Source: Phycisphaeraceae bacterium | GTDB taxonomy: Bacteria > Planctomycetota > Phycisphaerae > Phycisphaerales > UBA1924 | NCBI GenBank assembly: GCA_020639235.1 | Contig: JACKHC010000001.1 | Location: 2,418,001 to 2,482,000, forward strand | Length of the DNA stretch: 64,000 nt | Direction: 5' to 3' | Part shown: piece by piece, positions 49,036-57,726 of the stretch | Numbering within the stretch: position 1 is the stretch's first letter | How the letters are laid out: each line of letters opens with the position of its first letter | Notes under the pieces: generated by a model | Databases searched by the model: none | What the model was told of the DNA's origin: nothing | What the model saw: only the letters and a program-made list of their open reading frames with translations | Translations under genes and position numbers: made by a program

Positions 49036-51942
49036 ATGCGAATCCAGGTCGCCGGTGATACCAGCATTGACGCGTGCGTGATCGAGTCGACCGACTTTGA
49101 TCTCGCTCGAACAGAGATTCTGGATGTCCCGTTCGAGCGGCGCGTGCGTATGCGTGGCGGCGCCAGTTTCATCCACAAGGCCATGCAAACCATACTCGAA
49201 GCAAAGAGTGGCAGTGAGTTCCAGATCGATCCGAATGATCATTTGCCATCGTCGGATGCGACAGAGTTATCCAATAGAATTGTTGTCCGGATGTACGCGC
49301 CGGACAGTACCGGATCAGACATCGAGAAGCGCAGGTGGCGCATCGCGTCCCGAGTGTCACAGGAACAAGACGGCGAATCAAATGCCTCAGTCCTTCACAT
49401 CGATCCGGAAGCACCTTCGCCGCAACTGCTTGTTCTGATCGACTGCGGAGAGCGATGGCAATATGACGAGGGCAGTGTCGCGGAGACGCTTGACTCGCGT
49501 CTGACTGAAATGGCCAATGCGCGTCCGACCAGCGCTGACCCGTTGGCGATTGTGTATTTGGATAGGAAGCCGCCTGTCCCGGACAGTCTGGCGCTTGCCC
49601 ATCTGTGCCAGAACAAGACGGCGGTGCCTGCGGATGGCCGTCCTTTGTATCCAGCCAATGTTGAGGGGAAGAAGAGCATCTGGAATACCCTCTACAAGCA
49701 CCGCGATCGGATCTGCATCTTGTGTTCGTCTGGTGATCTTCGGCGTGCCGGAGCAGCAGTTCGTCGCGATTTATCCTGGGAGTTAACCGTAGAGACACTC
49801 GCAGCAGAGCTGAGGTTGTTTGAGCCGCTTCGGGCACTGTCAATGTTTAGGCATCTCGTAATCCGCTTCGGGTGGGTTGGTGCTGTTCATCTCCAACGCA
49901 ACATTGATGATGGAGCATTACAGGGCCAGCTTGTCTTCGCTCCGCTTGCAAGGGATGGGACATACCGAGTCGAGTCCGATGAGGGTGACATTGTCGGAAT
50001 GAAGACGGTGGTTGCCTCGGCAATCGCCCGCGAGTTGAGCCGGGACGACACGCCGAATAGGTCATCGATGGAACTCATGGGCGAAGCCCTCCGATCAAGC
50101 ATCCTGGCCGGGATGATGATGTTCGACAAGGGCTACGATGTGCCGGGGATGATCAAGCAAGACCAAGAGTCACCGTACGGCGACGGGGACTATCTGCTAT
50201 CCAATAATTTCGAGTATGCGGTCAAGCCAGTCGCGATGGGGTACGCGAAATACCGTAGTGATAAGTCGGGGAATGGCAAGCGGGGAGGATCGACGAATGC
50301 GACCAAGGAGCACGCCGTCGGCATTGTGCCGATACCACAAGAGATTCTGGTCGAGGCTCATCGCCCACTCGCTCATTTCGGGATGTCGGAGCAACGAGAC
50401 CCACAGTGGCAAATACTCCGCGAGTCTCTGAACAGTCTTGGTGGATTGCATGTTCGTGGGCTAAGGACCCCTCCGACCGTTGAAAGCCTGACATGGCGCA
50501 TCAATGTCGGGATGGCGATTGTTCGTTTCGGATACGACGCGGTCCTGAACTGTGACCTGGACAGCCGACTGGGTAAGGCACCAGGTGGATCAACCGACCA
50601 CCGTCACCCGGCAACCACAATCGATGAGTGTATCTGCCGTGAGTTGCACCAATGCGAACGATGGCCGGGCTTTGTTGACTTGCATGACTGCGTCACTAAT
50701 CGCTTTGGCGATTTGCCTGATATTCCGATGCCAGGGGTACTTGTCCCGCAGGTGAACCCGGAATGGTCGAACGGACTGTTTGTTCCGATGATGCGATTCG
50801 AGAATCTCGTGCTGGTTGAGCGATCTGAGATCGAGAGTTTTCGTAGCGTTCGTAACTCAATTCGAGAATACGCCGCGCATGCCGATGACTCGTCTAGCAA
50901 CCGCCCGCTTTCTATCGCGATGTTTGGGCCGCCAGGGACAGGAAAGTCTTTCGCCGTCGGGCAGTTAGTTGCAAGCGTCAATCGATCTCTGCGCAAGTCC
51001 GATCGGAAGCTCGAACTGCTGAAGTTCAATGTGTCGCAGTTCAGTGATCTGAACGATCTATCGCTGGCGGCTCAGTACATAAGCAACACGAATCACGACG
51101 GACGTGTTCCGGTAGCGTTTTTTGACGAGTTTGATTGTGAGCGGAATGGAGAGTCACTGGGTTGGTTGCGCTATTTCCTGACGCCGATGCAAGATGGATA
51201 CTTGAGGGGCGCAAAGGCTCCAATCAAACTCGGTCCTGCTGTCCTGATGTTCGCAGGCGGAGTGTTCCATTGCTTTGATCAGTTCGTACCGGGGGAGTCT
51301 CACACGATTACAGGCGAGTTTTCGCCCGAACAGTCGGATGCGGTGCGGGAGTTTCGTCAACGCAAGGGCCCTGATTTCGTGAGCCGGCTGTCAAGCCACA
51401 TCGACATTCTCCCGATCGACCGCGCGCCGAATGAGTACAAAGCGATCGTTCGGCGCTCGCTCTTGCTTCGAGGATTCTTGCAACGGCACGGATACATCGA
51501 AATGCGCGGCGGCCTAGGAGTCGCGCGCATCGATCGCGATGTGCTCTATGCACTTCTGACTATGGATCGGTACCGGCATGGTATTCGATCGATGGAGACA
51601 GTCATTGCGATGTGCGCGTCCAAGTCGAAGTGGCTCGACAAGGGGGCGCTACCGCCTGATGTTCAGCTAGACATGCATCTAGATGTTCGTGAGTTCATGA
51701 TTCGGATGTACCGCGGCAGGGTCCGTCACTCAGGTCAGTACGAAACACACACATTTGGAGTTCAGGGTTCTGATGACCAACTATCTACCCATGGACAGTT
51801 TGGGGACGACGACCCGCAGGTCAGCCCTGGCGTGAAGGCGCGTAAGGGAAAGCGTTCAAGTCCAGAGCCAAAGAGCGGATCGGAGACCGGCAAGCCCGAT
51901 ACCCCAGCTGCACGGAAAAAAACGAAGAGGAAGAGGAAGTGA
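49036..51942 (+). CDS. Large AAA+ ATPase, cargo of the integrative element
   Basis: 968 residues; GGAGAG precedes the ATG by eight bases. The C-terminal half contains an AAA+ module with Walker A GPPGTGKS at 631-638, Walker B FFDEFD near 695 and an arginine-bearing ARSRL-type segment after it (DFVSRLSSHIDIL). The N-terminal ~250 residues (LLVLIDCGERW, DRICILCSSGDLRRAGAAVR, LSWELTVETLAAEL) resemble the ribokinase-fold region that precedes RyR or ATPase domains in some predicted conflict-system proteins. A middle region (YAVKPVAMGYAKYR, RPLAHFGMSEQRD) is unassigned. The tail is Lys/Arg/Ser-rich and likely binds nucleic acid. It could be a defence or stress ATPase. Moderate GC and lack of mobility motifs mark it as cargo. 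Confidence 0.75.
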   Translation: MRIQVAGDTSIDACVIESTDFDLARTEILDVPFERRVRMRGGASFIHKAMQTILEAKSGSEFQIDPNDHLPSSDATELSNRIVVRMYAPDSTGSDIEKRRWRIASRVSQEQDGESNASVLHIDPEAPSPQLLVLIDCGERWQYDEGSVAETLDSRLTEMANARPTSADPLAIVYLDRKPPVPDSLALAHLCQNKTAVPADGRPLYPANVEGKKSIWNTLYKHRDRICILCSSGDLRRAGAAVRRDLSWELTVETLAAELRLFEPLRALSMFRHLVIRFGWVGAVHLQRNIDDGALQGQLVFAPLARDGTYRVESDEGDIVGMKTVVASAIARELSRDDTPNRSSMELMGEALRSSILAGMMMFDKGYDVPGMIKQDQESPYGDGDYLLSNNFEYAVKPVAMGYAKYRSDKSGNGKRGGSTNATKEHAVGIVPIPQEILVEAHRPLAHFGMSEQRDPQWQILRESLNSLGGLHVRGLRTPPTVESLTWRINVGMAIVRFGYDAVLNCDLDSRLGKAPGGSTDHRHPATTIDECICRELHQCERWPGFVDLHDCVTNRFGDLPDIPMPGVLVPQVNPEWSNGLFVPMMRFENLVLVERSEIESFRSVRNSIREYAAHADDSSSNRPLSIAMFGPPGTGKSFAVGQLVASVNRSLRKSDRKLELLKFNVSQFSDLNDLSLAAQYISNTNHDGRVPVAFFDEFDCERNGESLGWLRYFLTPMQDGYLRGAKAPIKLGPAVLMFAGGVFHCFDQFVPGESHTITGEFSPEQSDAVREFRQRKGPDFVSRLSSHIDILPIDRAPNEYKAIVRRSLLLRGFLQRHGYIEMRGGLGVARIDRDVLYALLTMDRYRHGIRSMETVIAMCASKSKWLDKGALPPDVQLDMHLDVREFMIRMYRGRVRHSGQYETHTFGVQGSDDQLSTHGQFGDDDPQVSPGVKARKGKRSSPEPKSGSETGKPDTPAARKKTKRKRK

Positions 51943-51967
51943 CGGGATTGTGACTCATTGTGTATCA

Positions 51968-52357
51968 CTAGCGACCACGGCTGCGCTGGGGATTCAGTTT
52001 TCCTTCTGCATATAGGCGCAGATAGGTTGGGTCAACATCATCGAGGGCACCCGCCTTGGCTTCAGATTTGATCCGCTGAAGTATGAATTCCTGTGCAAAG
52101 GGTGGGAGACCGCGAAAATATGCCTCAGGGTCCTGTTTCCAGAGCATTGTCCGCACCTTGCTTGGCCACATTGATGTGTAGTTCCGTGTGAGGTCTGACG
52201 GGCCGTTGATCCGCTCCCATTCGACTCGAAACCTCTCTGCATCGGCACGCATCTCGGGTGTTGGAAGTGGAAACAAGTAGTCGGCCAGATGCTCAATTGG
52301 AGCATCGGGCTGGCTACGATCATTGTGGCTTGAATCGGACAAGTGTGGCCGTCGCAT
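51968..52357 (-). CDS. Hypothetical helical protein
   Basis: 129 residues, convergent with the AAA+ gene (26 bases between stops). It is mostly helical with aromatic patches (LADYLFPLPTPEMRADAERF, MWPSKVRTMLWKQDPEAYF, LPPFAQEFILQRI). No known domain. The ATG at 52357 lacks a clear ribosome binding site, so the start may be further in. It could be an accessory or regulator of the AAA+ protein, but only proximity supports that. Confidence 0.55.
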   Translation of the reverse strand: MRRPHLSDSSHNDRSQPDAPIEHLADYLFPLPTPEMRADAERFRVEWERINGPSDLTRNYTSMWPSKVRTMLWKQDPEAYFRGLPPFAQEFILQRIKSEAKAGALDDVDPTYLRLYAEGKLNPQRSRGR

Positions 52358-52658
52358 AACTGTTCATATCGACTAGACGACCATGGAGGAATAGCATCAG
52401 ATTGTCAAGGGAGTTTCTTCCCGCATTGAGCCACGGCAGCATTGATTCATTGGAAATATCGGTCATTCCGAACCATCACTACCGACTCTTGTATCAAATT
52501 CAATGCCGCCTACTTCTTCGCATTTGCTCTCGTCGGGCGGAGCGGTTCGGTCGCGGCGGGCGTAGGGCCGCCGCATAGAATCGCCACGGCGAGAGCAAGA
52601 GGCGCTCGCGCTGTGTACAGACGCTATCGCCGAAACGACTCAGTGATGACGAAGCCTG
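52358..52658. other. Gene-free segment with a nine-base inverted repeat
   Basis: About 300 bases with no credible gene. TTGCTCTCG at 52524 and CGAGAGCAA at 52590 are a perfect inverted repeat 57 bases apart. It also serves as the 3' flank of the methyltransferase operon, so one arm pair could fold into a long-range terminator. Confidence 0.4.
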
Positions 52659-53384
52659 TCACGCGGGCTTGTCACGGCACGCCTGGGCGATGCGCTTGCA
52701 GGCGTACTCGAAGTAGATCGGGTCGCGCTCGATGCCGACGAACCGCTTGCCCGCGAGGATTGCGGCGACGCCGGTGGTGCCGCTACCCATGAACGGGTCG
52801 AGGATGGAGTCGCCGGAAGCGGCGTCGCAGAAGTAGCGGACCTGCTCCAAGGGCCTCGGACAGGGCACGGGGTTCTCGCCGCGATAGCCGTCCCAGGGGC
52901 GCAGGTCGGCGATGTGCCAGTCACGGGGCAACTCGTCGCGGAGCAGCGAGCGCCCGCTCCAGAAGATGACCGGGTCCCAGCTGAGGCAGACATTTCTGCC
53001 GGGACGCTGCGGGTACATCTTGCACGCGGCGACGATACGCCAGCCGCGCGGGAAGTAGTCGTGCCAGCGGTCGACCTTGAGCGGGCTCTGCCAGACGAAG
53101 CAGGGGCCGTTATCGGTGACGCGGACGAGTTCGGGGACGAGCCGCGACATGAGACGGTCATATTGCGCCGGATTGTCGTCGTAAGAGCGGTAGGCGAAAC
53201 CGATGCCGTAGGGCGGGTCAGTGACAACCGTCCCGATGCCCGAGAGCGTCGGGAGCACATCGAAGCAGTCGGCGCGGTAGAGCGTGGCGTTGCCGATGAC
53301 CACCTTCTCGATGGTGGAAGGTACGGGTTGCGCGGTAGCGCGTTGACCGCGCGCCGCGTAGAAGGGATTGATCGCGTGACTCAC
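52659..53384 (-). CDS. DNA methyltransferase (adenine-N6 or cytosine-N4)
   Basis: 241 residues from a GTG at 53384 with AAGGAG upstream; the start overlaps the stop of the small gene before it (GTGA). DPPY at 56-59 (VVTDPPYGIG) comes before the SAM loop DPFMGSGTTGVAAI near 198, the beta-group order used by many N6-adenine and N4-cytosine enzymes. There is no target-recognition domain of typical length, so specificity may be short or given by a partner. No cognate restriction gene is adjacent, so it is an orphan enzyme. In mobile elements such enzymes protect the element from host restriction or act as regulators. Confidence 0.88.
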   Translation of the reverse strand: MSHAINPFYAARGQRATAQPVPSTIEKVVIGNATLYRADCFDVLPTLSGIGTVVTDPPYGIGFAYRSYDDNPAQYDRLMSRLVPELVRVTDNGPCFVWQSPLKVDRWHDYFPRGWRIVAACKMYPQRPGRNVCLSWDPVIFWSGRSLLRDELPRDWHIADLRPWDGYRGENPVPCPRPLEQVRYFCDAASGDSILDPFMGSGTTGVAAILAGKRFVGIERDPIYFEYACKRIAQACRDKPA

Positions 53385-53596
53385 GATGCGCTCCTTTCCG
53401 AGTCGATCTCGGCGAGGTAATGCGAGTGTGCATTGCGGTCGAGGTCGCCGAAGCAGCGGCCGGACCGGTCGCACCAGTGCCGTGCGTCGGCGAGCAGGTC
53501 GATGAGGTTGGACGCGGTGTCGTACTCGTCGTTGTAGACGGCGAGCGCCCGCTCGCATCGGGCGGCCCGGTCGTCGTTGGTGAAGTCTGTTGTCAT
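53381..53596 (-). CDS. Small acidic protein upstream of the methyltransferase
   Basis: 71 residues, ATG with AAGGAG upstream. Acidic, helical, with two cysteines (ARHWCDRSGRCFGDLDRN). Family unknown. It is translationally coupled to the methyltransferase by a four-base overlap and is typical of short genes in plasmid or ICE leading regions. Confidence 0.6.
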   Translation of the reverse strand: MTTDFTNDDRAARCERALAVYNDEYDTASNLIDLLADARHWCDRSGRCFGDLDRNAHSHYLAEIDSERSAS

Positions 53597-53667
53597 GGGA
53601 GTCTCCTTGGTTGTGTGGGTGCAATGCCGGAGCGGGCGTCTCTGCCCGCCCCGGCGGCGGTGGGTGG

Positions 53668-53886
53668 TCAGTCCTTGTTCTCGGTGGCCAGGCGGAGCGC
53701 GATGCGCCCGTCCAGCGGCGCGACTTCCAGCTGGATGTTGAATCCCTGGCCGTCGGTGTGCGCCCAGGCGGCCCCGATTCGGGTCCAGAAGCCCTTCTTG
53801 CCTTCGCGTCCGTCGCGGACGTGGTAGGCGATGTGCGTGGGTGCGGCGGCGGACTTGGACTTAGTTGCGGTGTTGTTGGTGCTCAT
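53668..53886 (-). CDS. Small mobile-element hypothetical protein
   Basis: 72 residues after an AAAAGGAG site. A disordered lead (TNNTATKSKSAAAP) is followed by a beta-rich domain (IAYHVRDGREGKKGFWTRIG, then FNIQLEVAPLDGRIALRL). This pattern is common in small genes next to relaxase operons in mobile elements. It is first in the leftward operon 53886-52659, divergent from the relaxase. Confidence 0.65.
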   Translation of the reverse strand: MSTNNTATKSKSAAAPTHIAYHVRDGREGKKGFWTRIGAAWAHTDGQGFNIQLEVAPLDGRIALRLATENKD

Positions 53887-54497
53887 AGCGAGTCTCCTTT
53901 TGACTTGGTTCCCGGCCACGCCTATCGCGGCCTGATGGCACGATGAGAAAAGCCGGGCAAGGCGGGAGCGCCAGCGCCCGTCACAACGGAAAGTGGTGGG
54001 GCCCGCCCCTGGGGTGGGGAAACGACTTTCTGTTTGACGGCCCGACGACGGCTTTACCGTGCCCATCGCTCAAGGCCGTGTGGTGAGGACGGACAGGCAC
54101 AAGGCGTGACTGCGCGCACCTGACACCGCCGGCTCGTCCCCCCCGCCCCCAAGTGCAATCGCACTGAGTCTGAAGGCAACGTACGAGGGATCTGCACAAT
54201 CTTCGCCGTCCAGGGCAACACCTGAGGCGCAAGAGTCAATAGGAAGCGCCGAGCGCAACCGATGCTCCACCGGAACTGAAGGACTGACCGGCCATCGCGG
54301 CGGCATATGCCTGCGCACGACGCAACAGGAGAGTCCCTGAATGACACAGGACCGATGACAGCAGCGCCACGAGCGCGCTATCGCGTCACACATTCGGCAA
54401 CCGGCGTCCGGCCATCGCCGTAGAAGTGACCCGCAACGGCACAGTGCGCCCGCGCAATCATTAACGACCATTAAGCACTCGCGTGATAGGGTGGAAG
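53887..54497. other. Non-coding region ahead of the relaxase; candidate oriT
   Basis: About 610 bases between divergent operons with no credible gene. CCGGCCATCGC occurs at 54288 and again at 54408, and GGCATATGCC is a ten-base palindrome near 54302. An AT-richer patch with ATTAACGACCATTAA ends just before the relaxase. MobF relaxases usually nick within a few hundred bases of their own gene, so the origin of transfer may be here. The exact nic site cannot be seen. Confidence 0.4.
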
Positions 54498-57146
54498 ATG
54501 CTTCGAGTCACCATGAGCGGCAGCGCGGCGCGCGCCAAGAGCTACTACACCACCGCCGACTATTACATCGAAGGCCAGGAGATGCCCGGCGTGTGGCGCG
54601 GCAAGGGTGCTGCGCGCCTCGGTCTCGACGGGACGGTGGACCGCGCTTCGTGGGAACTGCTCTGCGACAACCGCGACCCGTTCACAGGAAAGCCGCTCAC
54701 TGTGCGGCGCAAGAGCGAACGCCGCGTGGGCTACGACTTCAACTTCCACTGCCCCAAGAGCGTGTCGCTGCTCTATGGGCTGACGCGGGACGAGCGCATC
54801 CTGGGCGTATTCAGGGCGTCCGTACAGGAGACCATGCAGGAGATCGAAACCGAGTCCAAGGCGCGGGTGCGCGCCGGCGGGAGGAACGAGGACCGGGTGA
54901 CGGGGAATCTCGTCTGGGGCGAGTTCGTGCATTTCACGGCGAGGCCGGAGGGCGGCGTGCCCGACCCGCACCTGCACGCGCACTGCTTTGTGTTCAACGC
55001 GACTTTTGACCCAGACGAGGCGCGCTGGAAGGCCGGGCAGTTTGGCGATCTCAAGCGTGATGCCTCCTACTTCGAGGCGGTGTTCCACGCCAAACTCGCG
55101 CACGGGCTCGAAGCACTCGGTCTTGAGACCCGCCGCACCGGCAAGGGCTGGGAACTGGAAGGGCTCGATAAGACCACATTGGAGAAGTTCTCGCGGCGCA
55201 CGGCGCGGATCGAGGCGCTGGCCGAGGCGCGCGGGATCACCGATCCGGCGCTCAAAGCCGAACTCGGCGCGCTGAGCCGCGCGGGCAAGGTCAAGTCTCT
55301 CGGCATGGAGGAACTCGAAGACCTCTGGCGCTCGCGCCTCACCGAACCCGAGCGATCGTCGCTCGACGCGATCAGCAGCCGTATCGGCGGTCCGGTGATC
55401 GATCGCGATCCGCGCGGGGCGATCCGGGCATCCGAGCGGGCGCTGGAGCACTGTTTCGAGCGGGCGTCGGTCGTGCCGGAGCGGGCATACCTCACCGAAG
55501 CGCTGCGGCAAGGGGTGGGCGCGTCCTCGCGCCAAGCGATCGAGGAAGCCGCCCTGCGGCAACCGCTGATCCACGCCCGCCGCGACGGGAGGCGGATGGT
55601 CACGACGCGCGAGGTGCTAGACGAAGAGCAGCGCATCCTGGAATGGGCGCGGTTGGGACGCGGCGCGTGCGTCCCGATCAACCCGGAAACCAGGCCGTTC
55701 CACCGTGACTGGCTGAGCAGTGAGCAGCGCGAGGCGGTGCGGCATGTGCTCTCCTCCCGTGACAGAGTGGTGCTCATCCGAGGCGCTGCGGGCACGGGCA
55801 AGACTTCCATGATGCAGGAGGCGCGTGAGGCGATCGAGGAGGCCGGGCAGCGGGTGTTCGTGTTCGCGCCGTCGGCCTCCGCCAGCCGCGGTGTGCTGCG
55901 GGCCGAGGGGTTCGAGAACGCCGAGACGGTCGCGCGGTTGCTCGCCGACGAGCGGCTCCAAGACCAAGTTCGCGGGTCGGTGGTCTGGATCGACGAGGCG
56001 GGGCTGGTCGGGGCGCGCACAATGCGCCGGGTATTCGATCTCGCTCAGAGAGCCAATGCCCGCGTCGTGCTCACGGGCGATCGGAGGCAGCACGGATCGG
56101 TGGAGCGCGGCGCGGTGCTCCGGCTGCTCGAGGACGAGGCGGGTCTGGTGCCCGCCGAAATCAGGGACATCAAGCGCCAGCGCGATCAGTACAAGCTCGC
56201 CGTCAAGGACCTGAGCGAGGGCGATGTCGCGTCCGGATTCTGGCGGCTCGATCGGCTGGGCTGGATTCAGGAGGTCGGCGCGGAGTACCGGTACCGGGCG
56301 CTCGCGGCGGCGTATGTGGAGACCGTCCGGTCGGGCAAGACGGCGCTGGTCGTCTCGCCCACGCACGCCGAGGGCGACCGCATCACCGCCGAGATCCGGC
56401 GCACACTGCGTGAAGACGGGCTGCTGGGTAAGGACCGGCACCTGTACTCGCGGCTGGTTCCGCTCAATCTCACGCTCGGGCAGTGCCGTGATGTCGCCAG
56501 CTATGAGCCGGGCGATGTGCTGGTCTTCCATCAGAACGCGCGGGGGCGCCGCAAGGGTGAGCGGCTCGTCGTTCGAGACGAACCGCTCCCGCTGGATCAA
56601 GCCGAACGGTTCACTGTGTTCCGGCCGTCCCGCATCGATCTCTCGGTAGGAGACCGTATCCGCGCGACCCGCAACGGCACGAGCGCGGATGGCCACCGCG
56701 TCAACAACGGCGACTTTTTCGCCGTGAAAGGTTTCACGCGCGGCGGTGACATCGAGCTCACCAACGGCTGGGTGCTCCCCCGCGATTACGGCCATCTTGA
56801 TTACGGGCTGGTGGTCACGAGCCATGCGAGCCAGGGCAAGACCGTCGATCACGTGCTCATCGGGCAGTCGTCGCAGTCATTCCGCGCCTCGTCGCGCGAG
56901 CAGTTCTATGTGTGCGTGTCGCGCGGTCGGGAGCAGGCGATCGTCTTCACCGACGACAAGCACGATCTGCTCCGTGCGGTGGAGCAGACGGACGAACGCC
57001 TGAGCGGCACCGAACTCGTGCACGGCGGTGATGCGGCGCGTCGCCGCGCCGTGCATCGGCAGGCGGTTCGGCGGTCCCTCGCGGCAGCGCCACCCGCGAT
57101 GATCATTCAGCGAAACGAACGGGACGGAGTGGAACATGAGCGATAA
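54498..57146 (+). CDS. MobF (TrwC-type) relaxase-helicase
   Basis: 882 residues; ATG at 54498 is preferred over a GTG five codons earlier because relaxases of this family begin MLRV. The relaxase has Tyr residues near the start (AKSYYTTADYY), the HUH metal site HLHAH at 158-162 (PDPHLHAHCFVFN), and a C-terminal RecD-like helicase with Walker A GAAGTGKT at 429-436 and DEAG Walker B (VVWIDEAGLVG), ending in VTSHASQGKTVDHV. It nicks oriT, stays bound to the 5' end and unwinds the strand for transfer. Length and layout are typical. The last eleven bases overlap the next gene. Confidence 0.93.
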   Translation: MLRVTMSGSAARAKSYYTTADYYIEGQEMPGVWRGKGAARLGLDGTVDRASWELLCDNRDPFTGKPLTVRRKSERRVGYDFNFHCPKSVSLLYGLTRDERILGVFRASVQETMQEIETESKARVRAGGRNEDRVTGNLVWGEFVHFTARPEGGVPDPHLHAHCFVFNATFDPDEARWKAGQFGDLKRDASYFEAVFHAKLAHGLEALGLETRRTGKGWELEGLDKTTLEKFSRRTARIEALAEARGITDPALKAELGALSRAGKVKSLGMEELEDLWRSRLTEPERSSLDAISSRIGGPVIDRDPRGAIRASERALEHCFERASVVPERAYLTEALRQGVGASSRQAIEEAALRQPLIHARRDGRRMVTTREVLDEEQRILEWARLGRGACVPINPETRPFHRDWLSSEQREAVRHVLSSRDRVVLIRGAAGTGKTSMMQEAREAIEEAGQRVFVFAPSASASRGVLRAEGFENAETVARLLADERLQDQVRGSVVWIDEAGLVGARTMRRVFDLAQRANARVVLTGDRRQHGSVERGAVLRLLEDEAGLVPAEIRDIKRQRDQYKLAVKDLSEGDVASGFWRLDRLGWIQEVGAEYRYRALAAAYVETVRSGKTALVVSPTHAEGDRITAEIRRTLREDGLLGKDRHLYSRLVPLNLTLGQCRDVASYEPGDVLVFHQNARGRRKGERLVVRDEPLPLDQAERFTVFRPSRIDLSVGDRIRATRNGTSADGHRVNNGDFFAVKGFTRGGDIELTNGWVLPRDYGHLDYGLVVTSHASQGKTVDHVLIGQSSQSFRASSREQFYVCVSRGREQAIVFTDDKHDLLRAVEQTDERLSGTELVHGGDAARRRAVHRQAVRRSLAAAPPAMIIQRNERDGVEHER

Positions 57147-57552
57147 GTTGTGGGAGAAACTGACCAGGCGCGACGATTCACCGGAGCAGATGGTGATCGA
57201 GCAAGCCAGCGACGAGGCGGAGGACTTAGGGATGTTCGGCTGGCTGCGCGGTGTGCGCGACCGGGCGATGATGCTCGAACTGCGCAAGAAGGACGGGCAC
57301 TGCATGGCGATCGGCTACGGCTGGATCGAGCGGGTCGAGTTCCAGCCCGAGCACGGCATCACGCTGCATCTGCACGGGAATACGATCCGCATCAAAGGGT
57401 CGGGGCTCAACACCGAGGTCCGTCCGACCATCCGCCTCTTCGACGGCATCCTGCGCCAGCGCGTTCCGTGGCTGCGCGAAAGCGACCGTGCCGACCGGCT
57501 CAGCGAACGCAGCCGGGGCGTGTGCGTGGAGTCAATCGAGTGGGAGGAGTAA
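57136..57552 (+). CDS. Small protein co-translated with the relaxase
   Basis: 138 residues; GGAG lies upstream and the start is inside the relaxase gene. The N-terminal part is helical and acidic (DSPEQMVIEQASDEAEDLGM), followed by a beta-rich stretch (MAIGYGWIERVEFQPEHGI, LHLHGNTIRIKGSGL). It has no known domain. Overlap with the relaxase suggests an accessory role in processing or regulation of transfer. Confidence 0.7.
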   Translation: MSDKLWEKLTRRDDSPEQMVIEQASDEAEDLGMFGWLRGVRDRAMMLELRKKDGHCMAIGYGWIERVEFQPEHGITLHLHGNTIRIKGSGLNTEVRPTIRLFDGILRQRVPWLRESDRADRLSERSRGVCVESIEWEE

Positions 57553-57726
57553 AGCACCAAGTCCCTGGCAGGCGGCTGCGCAAGGATACTAAGATGGCTT
57601 ATATGATTACTGGCTAACAGATTCGACACTTGAAACGGATGTCAGACAGAGTGTGCTGCCGGTCGAAACCAAGGTTCTACAATCGTACACTTCTACAATT
57701 CCGGCTACCCGAAGAACGGTGACGCG

